A DNA stretch of 64,000 nucleotides from Halicephalobus mephisto (lineage: Eukaryota > Nematoda > Chromadorea > Rhabditida > Panagrolaimidae), in assembly GCA_009193035.1 (NCBI GenBank), contig SWDT01000768.1, positions 30,060 through 94,059 of the forward strand, in the 5' to 3' direction. Positions 34,745 to 46,112 of this stretch are shown piece after piece. The notes beneath the pieces were generated by a model. It was not told the origin of the DNA, did not search any database, and saw only the letters and a list, made by a program, of their open reading frames with translations. The first letter of the stretch is position 1. Every line of letters begins with the position of its first letter. The translations under genes and the position numbers were made by a program.

Positions 34745-35910
34745 TCATCCATTTAGAGATGCTTCTTTATAATCTTTGATAAAAATTCGGCACTTTTCCA
34801 GCCATTTACGGGCTACAAAGGCATCTTCTGCAGAAACAATTTCTGTACAGACTTGAAGAATACAAGAATTCAGATAAATATACTGTAGAAACCCTTGAAT
34901 TGCATGAGTCCTCTGATCACGTAGCTCCCGAACGAGCTGAAGAATCAGTTTTAATCCGAAGAAAGATAGAAATGCTTACCTTAGGTACATTGGGGGGATT
35001 GCCGGAGAGCAATTTGGATCTAGCTACGTCGACGGCTACCAAAGTACCAGTTCTTCCGACTCCGGCAGAGCAATGAACGACAATAGGGGCTGGAGGTTGG
35101 TCGCTAATAATCGATTTGACGGCATCTTTAGCAATATCAAGGAGTTTAGCAGGTAAAATATTGTCGTCAGGAACACCATCATCGGGCCAACCAAGCCATT
35201 GATAATGATTCAGTAGATGACTCTTTTTGCTGAAATAACACCATAAAATTCCCCTAGAAACCATTCCACCAACTCGTATGTGACTCTCAAGATTGTCACT
35301 TGGACTTTGGGGAGAGTGCTATGGCCGACAGAAACGTTCTCGACGACGACATCTCCGTAATGAGATTTCCCACCATCTTCGTGAGGCCAGTAATCAGCAC
35401 ATTTCCTCTGACCATCCTCGACAAGATCACACAACATGATGATTGATCCTACTTTTTCCGTAGCAATCATGAACCAGAAATCATCGATAGTGTGTCCTAA
35501 GGGGGCTTGGGTGAGGATGTATTTTTGGTTGTTTGCAGTTACCCAATTAGCGTGAATATAATCATCCTTGGAGTCCTTGCCTTTCAAGATGACTCGAGAA
35601 GGTTCATGGCACACGATATCTCGATATCTGAAGAATTCGATATATCAATTTCTCCGGACGAATAACACTAACCTGTTTTTAACGGCTTGCTTGGGATGTA
35701 AGGGTTCTTTAACGACGGGCTTATAATTACTAACTTGTTTGAATTCTTCGACGAGATCGCTGTGCTTCTTTGAAGTTAATTGTTTAATAAATTTGGAAGC
35801 GGCACGTTTCTGTAGTTTCTGAAAGTGGAATCATATATCGGAAATTTGCAAAATAAACCAACGTTTCCCTGATCCAATTCTTTTGCTGTGTTCGACTGAT
35901 CGTTACCCAT
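34745..35910 (-). CDS. Non-receptor protein tyrosine phosphatase
   Basis: Exons 35910-35863, 35818-35673, 35627-35274, 35229-34980, 34936-34745; 329 aa. Classical PTP domain: NRYRDIVCHEPSRVIL, DYIHANWV, YILTQAPLGHTIDDFW, WPDDGVP (general-acid Asp) and the signature HCSAGVGRTG with catalytic Cys at about 236 and Arg at about 242; all key residues are present, so it should be active. Begins MGNDQSNT, which fits N-myristoylation (Gly2, Ser6); no TM segment. Intron 3 is placed at GA|GTTGGT (44 nt); a 32-nt alternative also keeps frame. Of the single-domain type abundant in nematodes, many sperm-expressed; that expression is inference only. Confidence 0.92.
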
Positions 35911-36440
35911 AGCTAGCAGAATTAATCTAAAATCATTACACTGAACAAGAATCGATCAAGCAAATATACGCTATCAACGTACATCGATAAGAGAAATCAA
36001 ATTTCACACCAGGTATTATCTTCTTTAATCGGTGGGGGATTTTATTGATAAAACATAAGACTGGTTAACTCATTGCTCATCATCTTTCTCAATTTCCTTC
36101 CCGTCTCTATGAATAACAAAGAGAAGCCTATAAAAGAACAATTCTAGTGAATTCCTTTCAAGGAAATTTTAGAATTAGTAATTTCACAGGAAATCGTTAG
36201 GAAACGAAATTAGTCAAACCAAATTTTCATCATCTTGGTAAACGGACAGGTTTATATGAAAATCATATGGTCTGGTTCGGGTCCCCCGCTCACAGAGGAA
36301 AGAATGAGCTTGTTTTTGTCAAAACTGACGCACACACTCGGAGAAATAAAATTGCAAAATTCTTTATTATGAGATCTTTGGTGGAAGTAGAAATAAGACA
36401 CGTTTTAAATTTTGGATATAAAATTGAGCGAAATTGGAAT
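35911..36440. other. Intergenic
   Basis: Promoter side of the PTP gene and 3' side of SNX13. No coding or RNA feature recognised. Confidence 0.5.
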
Positions 36441-39400
36441 TTAATTATGCCTCATTCGAGGGCTTTTGGAATGCAGCATGACTAACAGTTTTTCAAAGTG
36501 ACTATTTGGGAAAACTGAGACCAGAAGACGCTCAAGAATTACGTAAACAAGCCGTCGATTCAAATGGCGACTTTGTAATGCATTTGATATATCAGCAATC
36601 CCCATATTTGTCGTTGTAGATCCCATGAACAAACGGAGCTCGTCCGGCAGGGAAGAAAGCATTAAGCAACGAGCTAGTAATCGAGCTCGAAGAGATTCCG
36701 AAGCCAGTCGTTGTCCAGTGTGGCTTGCTAGATGACCACCAGGCCACATGGAATCCCTGAAGTCATATATTACTCCTCATATATGAATTCCTTCAGCCAG
36801 GAATGAACTTACCTGAAACCAATCAAATACTGAAGTACTTGATCTTCTGAAGTCAGGAATTGAACAACATCGATGATTCTCCTGTTTATAGAAGACCCAA
36901 GTGCGGCGTTGACGAACTGACGAAGGACAGAAACCAATCGTCTTCTGAACCACTGATTCCGACCCCTTAGTCCGAAGACTTCGTCCACAAATAGAAGCAT
37001 CACTCTCAACGGGATGTTCTCGCTTTCAACGTTGTCTAATTGAGCAGCTACTCTGGTATGTTCTTCCTGCTCTACTGGTCTATTTGACTGCAATGGATAT
37101 CATTAGATTCACATTAAAAGTGAAATACAAACCCTGAGGACACTCGCTGCTCGATTCAACTCACTTCCAACCTTGGTAACGAAGGTGGAGTTGGGGACTT
37201 GGGTCACAGCTGTTCCAAAAGTCTTGACTCCACTTACGATGGGATCAAACATGGCATTCATTAACTTTTTAGGAAATCCGTTTTGACAACCAGTATATTT
37301 CTTCTGACTAAGGAAATCGAAAATATCTGCTTCCAGACCTCTATTGGCTTGAAGCACACTAGGTTGTAGAATACACGCCATATATGAATTTAAAGCCTTG
37401 CAACGACGTTCTAGGAAATGCTGATCGAGATTATTGAAAGTTTTCTTTCCTGGAAAACTGAGATTTCGGAGTTTTTTGTATTTATATTGAATAGTTGTGT
37501 TCAATGTGTGGAAGTCGGAATATCTCCTGATGACATTCCAAGTAGATGAGTTCTTACCATCGTTCTTGTTGACTCTGACATTATACAAAGCGAACATCTG
37601 CTTTCCTTGCTGTCCAACCCCAAGAGTTTCGACCACAACTGTTGTTATGGGGCCATTTTGAACAGTAAGAGGCGCTGTGCCATCTGAACTCCTTGGAGAC
37701 ACACTCATGTCAGAGACGTTGCTGACTACGTCATCAGGGACGTCGATGGATATTTGAGAAGGAGAATCAACAATGCTTTCCTCGTCTTCATCGTTCTGAC
37801 TCAGAACTCCGAGTTCCTCCAGCATCTTGATATAGAGAGGATCCTTCTTGAAGGCAGGGTAGAATCTTTCATCCGTGGATAAAATATTCACGATTTTCTC
37901 CTGGATGTTCTCGAACCAGCTATCTTGAGGTTCATCATTTCTAAGACGGGCGAGAAATTTGTTAATCACAGAATCTTCCAATGGAACACGAGTGACAGCT
38001 TCCTGCGACAAATACTGATGGTACATGAACAACGCTGCTTCTTTAATGGTTTCATAGACTTCTGAACCTATCGTTTCCCCATTGGCAAGATTTCTAAGTT
38101 GATGTTCAACGGACACTTTGAACCCTTCTATCGCCAGATAACAGTCAATGTAATTCTGTCCACCGACTTGAGAGAGGAAATCCACGAATGACGTCACGGC
38201 TACGCAGTTAGTTAAGACTACAGTTATCGGCAAATTCACGATAGGGCTGTCGAAAGCTTCTTGTCCGACATCGATTTTTGTAGGAAGTTCATCCTCTAAT
38301 TGATTGGCGATCCTGGCCATTTGCTTCTTGATAACTGCTTCGGCGAATTCTAAACTTGAAATCTGTTGTTTGATAGGTTCCATCGATGAACCCCCGGTGT
38401 CTTTCGCCTTCAATGCATTCATTTCATCATGAATCGACTCCAGAACAGCCTCGAGTTCCTGGACACATTTGCTAGTTTCGATCGTCGTTATGAAGTCATC
38501 AGTGTTCAACGGAACTTCGCTCAAAAGCCAGACAATGAGATGAGTGATGTAGTCCGGATCAGAAAGCTGGTCAATCAAAGGAGTGAAAATCTTCGATACT
38601 AGAATTTCTCGAGCGAAGAATCTTAACGGACGAGATCTAAAGTCTTCTGACGGCATGAGTAAGTAAAGCAATATGTCAGCAATGTCATGTAGATAAGCTG
38701 ACTCATATTGGGGAGAAGTCGAAACGAGATCTCTACATCTGTTTTTCTCCATCTCGAGCTCCAAATCGAAGAATACAGTCTCCAAATCGTCAGCCTTCAT
38801 TGACTGAGCTTTTTGAAGAGCAATCTTTTCATGTGCTTTCCGATAAAGTCGTAAATGAGAAGCTACATCGTCTACAAAGTGCCTTGTCAGAAGAGGAACC
38901 CAATCTACTTTTTTCACACTGAAAAGGCATCGATATCAATAACTGATATATAAAACACCTTACCATTGACTAAAAGCACCAATTGAACGTCTAAAAGTCC
39001 TCAACAAACTCTGCTGGAACAAGTCATCCGCTGATAAGTTCTTATACCAAGAATCCACAAAGTCCCTGATGATATAGTTCAGAAGTTGTTCTATTACAGC
39101 GTCAATATCATCTGATCCAGTCATTGCATGTTTAATCTGATACATTGTAGTTTCTCTGAACCGCTTTTTGTCGTTGATGAAGTCGGGGATTCCCTGGAGG
39201 AACCGATATTGTTCTGCTTTGCTATCCATTTCTGATTTTATCGATTCTACACGTTTCATCCCTTCTCTTATTAGATAAATTAATAATCTACAAATTTCTT
39301 GGGAACATTTTTCATATGAAGATAATAACTCACCCAAGAAGGAAAAATATAGTTGTGAATATAAAAATCAATACCACATCGAATCCCAGAGATGCCACCA

Positions 39401-39455
39401 CAGAAACCACCGCCAACCCGATATAAATGTTCTTGAATCTGGTTAAATCATCCAT
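36441..39455 (-). CDS. SNX13: Sorting nexin 13 homologue (PXA-RGS-PX-Nexin C)
   Basis: Exons 39455-39334, 39287-38964, 38918-37133, 37087-36813, 36756-36441; 940 aa (human ~957-968). N-terminal hydrophobic hairpin (about 13-48, IGLAVVSVVASLGFDVVLIFIFTTIFFLL), PXA domain (about 75-250), RGS domain (about 385-500, FVDFLSQVGGQNYIDCYLAI), PX domain (about 545-665, WNVIRRYSDFHTL, RNLSFPGKK) and Nexin-C (about 745-930). SNX13 is an ER/late-endosome contact protein; its RGS domain has been reported to act on G-alpha-s. Starts 153 bp after the stop of the upstream fibrinogen-domain gene on the same strand, with CGTTAG right before the ATG, so operon-style expression is possible but unproven. Intron 4 has a near copy of the TCATATATGA palindrome. 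Confidence 0.94.
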
Positions 39456-39608
39456 TCTAACGTCTAATACTGGGAATTACTCAGCAACATCAAATTAATA
39501 AAAATTATTTAGAAGACACTCTGTGACGAGTCTGCCAAAGAGCAGAAAAAAGCGAAATGACGAGACGGACGCCGTTTGCACTCAAGTTTTTATATCGTTT
39601 TTAAAGTT

Positions 39609-40928
39609 TTATTTGTTTTTTACAGGAGGCGTGTATAATTGCGGTCTCAACATTAATTCTACTTTAGCTATCCTAAGATTTCCCCAATGTAAACCCCGGT
39701 AACTTCCCTCCGCCTTAAAGTCCCCAGTCAAAGCGTCTTCTCCACAGGAATCTGGAGGTGTCCACCAGCCTCCTCCTTTTGTGGGACATCGTTTTCGCTT
39801 ATCCCAAGTTGTGAACATGTTATTTCGAGCTGATATCATGTGATCTTCGACTGAAACTTCAGTCTTATATATATCAAATGCTTTCAAAACGAGACTTACT
39901 TGGTGATTGGCGTTGTCTCTGTTCCAGGGGTCCTAGTAACAATTTATAAGAGTTGAATTGGTCTTCAATGTGGAAGAAATCATATCTGGCAAAGATAGTT
40001 CTCTTCTCTTTCGCTAAAGTTATCTTAATCAGAAGCTCATTAGCACAAGTCCTGCTCGTAGACATGCTGTGGAGTCTGTCGTTTCCGATCCAGAAGTCTT
40101 CTTCGTTTTCCATTTGACCGAATCCCTTTTTGTATTCATACCAGGTTCTGTTGAAGAAGCTCAATGTCGGATGTATCCTTCTCATAACGATGGTCCAGCC
40201 ACCTCCGAGAGAGTTAAAGTCACAAACGACCTGGAACGGACACAAACTGCTGTTCCTGCAATGTCCATCATAAACAGTATAAACTTGTTTGGAATCTGCT
40301 TCTGGATTGGATAACAATATATCTGCACAATCACAAGGAAGAAGGTTGTCAGTTTGGCCACTCGAGACAATTCTGCGAATCGGAATTATCGGTCTTTCAT
40401 GAGGTTCTTCTTCATTGTTTTCGTCTTCGGAATCTTTCTTTACGTTTTGTAAATTCTCATCAGAACCATCTCCACAGTCGTCTTCTCCATCATTGATCCA
40501 GTCTACATGGACACAGTTGTTGGTACTCGCACATTTAACCATGTTTTGTTCCTTACAAAGATGACTCCATTTCTTATCCACACATTGACTGAAGATATTT
40601 TCGAAATGGACACACTTCCCACACCTTGATGGAGGGTTTCTTATCCCAGCATCGCAGACTGTTTTGTTGACTCCACAGTCCTCATCACTGCCATTTGGAC
40701 AGTCTTCTATGCAGTCTCGGACTGATGAAACAGGGACACAGTATTTGTTTCCAGAAAATGGATTACAATCAAATTCTCCAGCTGGACATCGTCGACCAAT
40801 ATTGAACGGGTAATCTGAAAAAAGTTGTTTATAATTATCAATAATCAAACAATACCTGAAGGAAGAATCTCTGCCAAATATAAGTAGAAATATGCAAAGT
40901 GCAATAAAATAATTAAATGCAATTCCAT
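39609..40928 (-). CDS. Secreted protein with LDLa repeats and fibrinogen-related domain
   Basis: Exons 40928-40856, 40814-39900, 39850-39609; 409 aa. Signal peptide (MELHLIILLHFAYFYLYL). Two Cys-rich LDL-receptor class A modules with acidic calcium cages (CIEDCPNGSDEDC; NDGEDDCGDGSDE), an acidic linker, then a fibrinogen C-terminal domain (about 190-400: CDCADILL, VCDFNSLGGGWTIVMRR, EDFWIGNDRLHSM, CPTKGGGWW, RGLHWGNLRIAKVELMLRP). Fibrinogen-domain proteins in invertebrates bind sugars or act as lectins. Near the end of exon 2 another frame (DPWNRDNANHQ) looks tempting, but the splice phase supports the frame given. Role unknown; cell-surface or innate-immune recognition is a guess. Confidence 0.88.
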
Positions 40929-41099
40929 AATAATTGAGTTACCTCTATCCAGAACTGGTCAGTCCATAGTGTTTCCGTATCCAACTACAGCAAATCCGGT
41001 TCTACATGTATTTCCGGTGGAAAACATATAATTTTGTCCCATTGCCTGCCAAATTCAAGTTTATTGAATTGAGCAATTTGTTCCTAGCTTTGATTATAT

Positions 41100-41320
41100 T
41101 ATTACAAAAAGTAGAAATGGGCGTTATTGTGAGATTATTCCAACACAAATTTCCATAATTCTTTTAAAACTTTGAGAATTCTGTTTCCAATGGTTTGAAA
41201 AATTTCCATTCAATTCTAAAATTTTTTAAAAACTTTTATTGGATTCTGAAAGTTTCCATGAAATTCTAGAAAATTCCACGAAATTCTGGAGAATTTCAAA
41301 AATTTTTCCTGAAGTATAAA
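41100..41320 (+). repeat. Dispersed repeat: head plus ~20 bp array
   Basis: The units at 41248-41307 are the most regular in the window and give the approximate unit GAAATTCTAGAAAATTCCAC. Confidence 0.65.
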
Positions 41321-41797
41321 GAATTTTAATGTAGAAAAATAAAAAGCAAAACTTTGGTGAAACAAGAATGTTGCTAGATTTGAATTTGTAATGACGAACG
41401 AATACCAATTATGGTTTTCATCATATATTATTAAAGGCAAAAATAAATGTTTTAAAACTGCCTCACCAGAATTTTTTCCCAATATCTTTAAAGAAATCAA
41501 AAACTTCGGGATGGTGATTTGGAAAGTTTCACTAGGTTCTAGAATGTTTCCAAAATTCCTATGAGATGTTGGAAGTTTAAGAAAGCGTCGTGAGACTTTA
41601 AAAGTGTGGGAGGATTCTAGTTCATATAAAGGCTCTTCTATTTCTGCGTACGTGCTGGTGAACTCGTCATCAATTTGCAACACAGAACAGGATTTAAAAG
41701 GTCGATGTGTCAAACACAACAGTGAATCCTTTATCTTCATTGTGCTTAAGGGGATTTGGCTGTCACTTAGTTGATACATTAGATGCATCTGCGACAT
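41216..41797 (-). CDS. Doubtful long ORF, 193 codons, 3' half made of repeat
   Basis: ATG-started frame. The first ~85 residues (MSQMHLMYQLSDSQIPLSTM ... EIEEPLYELESSHTFKVS) have coding-like composition; the rest is Phe/Lys/Asn/Ser-rich because it crosses the degenerate array, which tends to be open in several frames. No homology or splice pattern supports it. Could be a young gene captured next to a repeat, or chance. Confidence 0.2.
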   Translation of the reverse strand: MSQMHLMYQLSDSQIPLSTMKIKDSLLCLTHRPFKSCSVLQIDDEFTSTYAEIEEPLYELESSHTFKVSRRFLKLPTSHRNFGNILEPSETFQITIPKFLISLKILGKNSGEAVLKHLFLPLIIYDENHNWYSFVITNSNLATFLFHQSFAFYFSTLKFFILQEKFLKFSRISWNFLEFHGNFQNPIKVFKKF

Positions 41798-41985
41798 CCT
41801 GGCGCCAACAAAGTTTTTCTTGTAAAAACCGAATATGGGTCATCTGTCATTTGATTCAGATATTTCCATGTTTTTTCTTTTGAAGGTCGTATCTTTATAA
41901 ATTTTATTTTTCAGAATACATGAAGGCAATAAATAGTTCTTAGAAAATTTTCGCTATGTACAAAACAACTGATTGATCAGATGAT

Positions 41986-42529
41986 CTAGATTAAATTGAA
42001 AAAATTGTCCTTGGAGTTGTCGACAAAGTCACGTTGTCCGAATGGGAATCCACAACGGATGTCAAAGCTTATGGTTTCATTGAGGCACTTTCCACTTCTC
42101 CAGAAGTAAACATCGTCGTTGAGTTTCACGATACCGTAATTGAAGAACTGGGAACATTTGTGGTTATTGGATGGATGTTTGTTGAGGACTGTGGCTTCAT
42201 CAGAGTTGATGCAGTTCAGAGGACAGAGAGTTCTGATGTTCTTCATCTTGAGGACGAATTCGTTGAAGCATCCGGCTCCAAATTCGGAAATCTTCTGATT
42301 ACTACTCTGAAGAGCACACTTGGCGGGGTCATTGATGTCAGCACCAATGATCTTCTTGCAGATCACTGTTCTTTTCCCTAGAAAATCAGATCATTCATAG
42401 AATCACTGAAATCCCCTTACTCCAATGATAGGAAGCATCTCTGAAGTTTAATTCCTTCTTTATCGGCGTGAAGTCAGCAAACGGAAAGATAATTGCAATA
42501 GCGATAATCCCAAAGATACAGAATTTCAT
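41986..42529 (-). CDS. Small secreted cysteine-rich protein, SCVP-like
   Basis: Exons 42529-42421 and 42377-41986; 166 aa. Signal peptide MKFCIFGIIAIAIIFPFADF. The mature part has an even number of spaced cysteines and a closing block YFWRSGKCLNETISFDIRCGF that recalls the nematode 'secreted clade V protein' family; that assignment is from memory of the pattern and is tentative. One NET glycosylation sequon. No enzyme motif. Likely secreted, function unknown. Confidence 0.75.
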
Positions 42530-43250
42530 TCTATCAAATAGTTTGAATCTGGCTGAACCACTTTTGGCATTGCCTTTTTATATCCGAAGTAAAGTGGTCA
42601 AAAAAGGATCTTTTCTCAATTCCCGCCTCTTTTTCCTTTTCTTGACTGGTTCAATATTTTAAATCCTGTGGAAAAGGCATTTATATCTTTGATTTTTTCA
42701 GAAAACGGCCAGAATGGACACAAATCGGATTCCGAGGAAAGCTTTTATGCTTCTCGGATTACGATCAGACCTACGCAATCATCAGCAAAATCTTTCCTTA
42801 CAAAACCAAAATCGTAATGCCTCAGGCAAAGTCTGATCAAAAACAAAGTTGTAATTAATGTCTTTTGATGAAAATCATTAAACATGTAGGATATTGAGGA
42901 GATAAGAGTAAAGGTCATATATTATAATTGCCGGATAACTAAAGATATCTCTAGAAAAAAATAATTTGAAGAGTATTTTGTAATTCTCTCGTGCTTGTGC
43001 GTTTCTGATTTATGTTTTGAGAGTATGTCGCGACCTTCTTGACCGTTCTGAACTTCCACACTCAGGTGCTCATTGGTGGGAATATTATTTTTAGATTGTG
43101 CTTATTTTGTGCCCAAGTTATGTAGATATAAATTTTATATTATCTTTGTTCTTGGTAAACTCGTAACCATGGAACAGAAATAATATCAATTAACTAATGA
43201 ATTTGTTTCCCTAAAAGACCTACAAAAATGCACCAAGAAGTTGTACCAAA
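42530..43250. other. Intergenic, AT-rich
   Basis: Promoter side of the SCVP-like gene and 3' side of the G-alpha gene. Nothing recognised. Confidence 0.5.
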
Positions 43251-44976
43251 TTAATAGGAACCAGTTGCCCGAAGATTTTGATTGATTATGTGGGTGACGG
43301 CTGAGCTAAACATAAAGTCTACGTTCCTAGTGTCCACAGCAGTCGTGAAAAACATGAAGAATTGGTGTTTGTCTCGAACGTGTTTCTTGAAGAACTGCCC
43401 GAGAAACTTGGAAGCTTCTTCTGGGTTGTTTTCTCCTTTGTATTCAGGATAGAATTTCGAAAGTGGTGAGTAGGCTAATTTCTCTTGGAAAGTGTCGTAT
43501 TTGTTGAGGAAAAGAACGATCGCAGCGTTCTTGAAAAACGAACTTTGAACTATCGTCTTGAAGATGTATCGATTTGCCGTTAATCGATTCTAAAATGAAT
43601 CTTGATGTAAACATTAATGTTCAAAATCACCTGAGATGGGTCTTCAGCGTCTTGAAGGTCGTAATCACTGAGGGCAGCTATGAAGAGCATCATCTGGACG
43701 TTGTCGAAGAAGTTCAACCATTTTCTTCTTTCTGTTCTTTGGCCACCTGAAAAAACTCCCACTTATTGCATTACTACAGTATGTTACGTACCAACATCAA
43801 CTAGAGTAAAGTCCATTTCTTGATAACGGAACTCAATTTCTTCAGTTCCAATAGTAGGGAATCTGCATTGGATAATATCCTGGACATCTGGTAGATAATT
43901 ATGAGCAGCAATTCTCGAGATGGAATCGAGGAAACTGTAATTATTCAACAACTTATTATCATAATATTATAAAAATTAGAAATAGATGAGATTACGAAAT
44001 TACTTGGATGCCAATTTCGGGACTTTGTAGACAATCTCACAATTTTTATTTCTTACATTAGTTCAAGGAATTTTCATGAGATTCTAGGATTCGAAATTTT
44101 CAAATAAATTCTAGAAGATCTCAAACTTTTATATAGTTCTATGAAGTTTCGAAACCCTTCACTAGATTCTGAGAATTCCTTGAGGTTTTAGAAGACTTTA
44201 GATGCTTTTTGGGGCTCTCAAAGGCATCAAAATCTCATAAAAGAAATAAACTTACTATTTCGCACTATCTAGTAGATAAAAACTCCAACGTCGCTGATAG
44301 ACCATCTGAATCCCACTACTTTTCCACAACTGCGAGATAACCACTGCCATTTCTTCGGAGATTTCAATTTCCTCATCGGATTTGATTACTGATTGTCTGA
44401 AGTCTTCAAATTCTTTAACAAGACCTTGTATTGAATTCTCATGGACGATTCTCATTTCTGCACAAGCTTGCAAAAGTTGCCATAGGGCTTGGACAATGTT
44501 TCTCCTAATTGGTGTTTTGTACCAAAGTTTATCAGCTTCTGTGAACCCATTCAAATGGAGAATTCTGAAAAGTCCCAGTTTCATAGGTCAAAAATCAAAA
44601 GAAAAAACCTCATTTGTTTGAAAATTGTAGTTTTTCCACACTCGCTTCCGCCTGAAAATCCATTAATGTAAATGAAAAAATTAAATAAGTACCTAATAAG
44701 AGGATTCTGAATTTATTAGAACTTTTTTGCCGGTCTTTTTCCAGTTGTTTGTCGATTTTCTTGGAGATTGATTTGGGATCAGGTGTTTTTTGTGTCTTTG
44801 GTAGATTCACAAGAGTCGAAGTTGAAGTTTTCGATGTTGCTGCTTCTTGTACTGGAAAATGAGAAATTTACAATTCAAATAAATATAAAGACCAAGATTT
44901 TACAATTCGGAACAGTTGAAGACCGTCGTATCCGGTTTTTGAGTTTCGAAAAGAAGCCTTCTGAATTGCTCGACAT
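43251..44976 (-). CDS. Divergent heterotrimeric G-protein alpha subunit
   Basis: Exons 44976-44904, 44851-44693, 44651-44609, 44564-44256, 43934-43792, 43746-43631, 43589-43251; 393 aa, all phases consistent. GTPase landmarks: P-loop [12 protein letters not shown] (usual GAGESGKST), switch I Arg in [14 protein letters not shown], switch [18 protein letters not shown], and TAVDT in place of TCAT. The helical domain lies between. Oddities: no Gly2 for myristoylation (MSSNSEGFF), a ~45-residue Ser/Thr/Lys-rich N-terminal extension before [11 protein letters not shown], and a C-terminus ...NLRATGSY without the Gi cysteine. Fits the fast-evolving nematode chemosensory G-alphas; the receptor partner is unknown. 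The 42-nt intron at 44608-44565 starts GTTTTTTC, a weak donor. Confidence 0.9.
43985..44225 (+). repeat. Dispersed repeat in G-alpha intron 4
   Basis: Head TTACGAAATTACTTGGATGC at about 43993-44012, then array units TTTTCATGAGATTCTAGG, AAATTCTAGAAGATCTC, GAAACCCTTCACTAG. Confidence 0.55.
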
Positions 44977-45244
44977 TTCCCGAAGACAGAAAGGTGAATT
45001 TCCTGGATTAAATCAACATTGCCCTGAGCTGGAAAGATTGATTACTTCTTAAAAGTAGACACAAAATACAATTAAGCCACGAGGGTAAATCAAAAATCCA
45101 TTTTATTAACCTTGGAGCCGACAAAAGTTTCGAAACTAGCAAATTTCTGAGAAAATGCCATAAAACAATATATTTCCAGATATGAGTTCTATGTAAGCTC
45201 AGTGTTTCAAAAACTCTGAGCAGAAATGGGCTAGAGGGAAGTAC

Positions 45245-45508
45245 TCAGTATTTTATTGCCACTGGCATGATTGAATTTCGATTGATGAAAAGGTGAGAAC
45301 GGTGTCGGCGTCCACCTACTTTTCTGTTCCCTCTGTCTAACACAGACTTACACCCGGAGGACATGCAAATGTCTGTTAACTTAACTCCACAAATTGAAAT
45401 GCTGGGCAACATTGAGAAAGTGGTAGGAAAATAAAGACAGTCGTTTCTCTTAAATGCATATATTATTACCACGGTCTCTACAAAATGATAAAACAGCTGG
45501 TTTCTCAT
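45245..45508 (-). CDS. Possible small ORF, 87 aa, unrecognised
   Basis: Opens with ATG (MRNQLFYHFVETVVIIY), includes CGVKLTDICMSSGCK and a basic GGRRHRSH stretch. The CG..L.....C pattern faintly recalls an insulin-like B chain, but no A chain is found and a strong donor (GTGTAAGT) interrupts the frame. Kept only because length and composition are above background. Confidence 0.2.
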   Translation of the reverse strand: MRNQLFYHFVETVVIIYAFKRNDCLYFPTTFSMLPSISICGVKLTDICMSSGCKSVLDRGNRKVGGRRHRSHLFINRNSIMPVAIKY

Positions 45509-45600
45509 TTAGGTGGAGGTTTTTGCCCTTTTACTTCCAATTTGTTAGATTAATCGACTAAACAATAAAATTGAATTTATTCAGATTATATTTTTACAAC

Positions 45601-45850
45601 AGAGAAATAACAATTGTGGGAAATTAGTCCGACGCAATTTTCCAGAAAAAGTAGATTTTCGAAGTTTCAGCTTCAGATGGTTCCACAAATTCCTATAAAA
45701 TTCTCGATTTTGATACATGAAATTCCAACAAGTTCATAATATTTGCAAAACTTCTACAAAATCACGGAACCTTCCATAAGATTCCCGAAGCCTTCGAAAT
45801 GTCCCGAAAATTCTTATAAGATTCCATCATCTTTGATTTTTGAGTTCGTT
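45601..45850 (+). repeat. Dispersed repeat: head plus degenerate array
   Basis: Head GGGAAATTAGTCCGACGCAA then units TACATGAAATTCCAACAAG, TAAGATTCCCGAAGCC, GTCCCGAAAATTCTTATAAG. Confidence 0.5.
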
Positions 45851-46112
45851 CCCAAAATCTACAGTATCCAAGGTTTGACGTTGAATGAAAGAATTTAAAA
45901 TATTATGCTGGACTTTATTTAAAATGCAGCTATCGTTTTATTTTCCATGGTTTTCGAAGAGGTTTTACTGTGATATCGTCAGCGTTGCTCGGCAAATCCT
46001 TGACAACTAAATTAACTTTCAATATGGTTTTTTCAATTCGGAAACATAAACAGATATCCAAAAATTGTCGTTTACCTAAAAGAATCTGGATGTGAATTGA
46101 TTTTTTAAGGAA

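Larger units (their letters stand above)
40929..41985. other. Intergenic with repeat head and array
   Basis: Head-like ATTCCAACACAAATTTCC at about 41137-41154 followed by the array 41160-41320 (CATGAAATTCTAGAAAATTC, ACGAAATTCTGGAGAATTTC: here a 20-nt period is plain). A weak long minus frame (41216-41797) crosses it. Confidence 0.5.
44977..46112. other. Intergenic with repeat copy
   Basis: Holds a doubtful 87-codon minus frame (45245-45508) and a repeat head at about 45613-45645 (GGGAAATTAGTCCGACGC) followed by degenerate units to about 45850. Confidence 0.5.

Noticed and set aside
39874..39920. Apparent +1 frameshift in the fibrinogen domain (frame DPWNRDNANHQ)
   Set aside because: The splice phase of the next exon fits the original frame and the domain reads through without a shift.
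44768..45052. 94-codon plus-strand ORF
   Set aside because: Antisense shadow of the first exons of the G-alpha gene.
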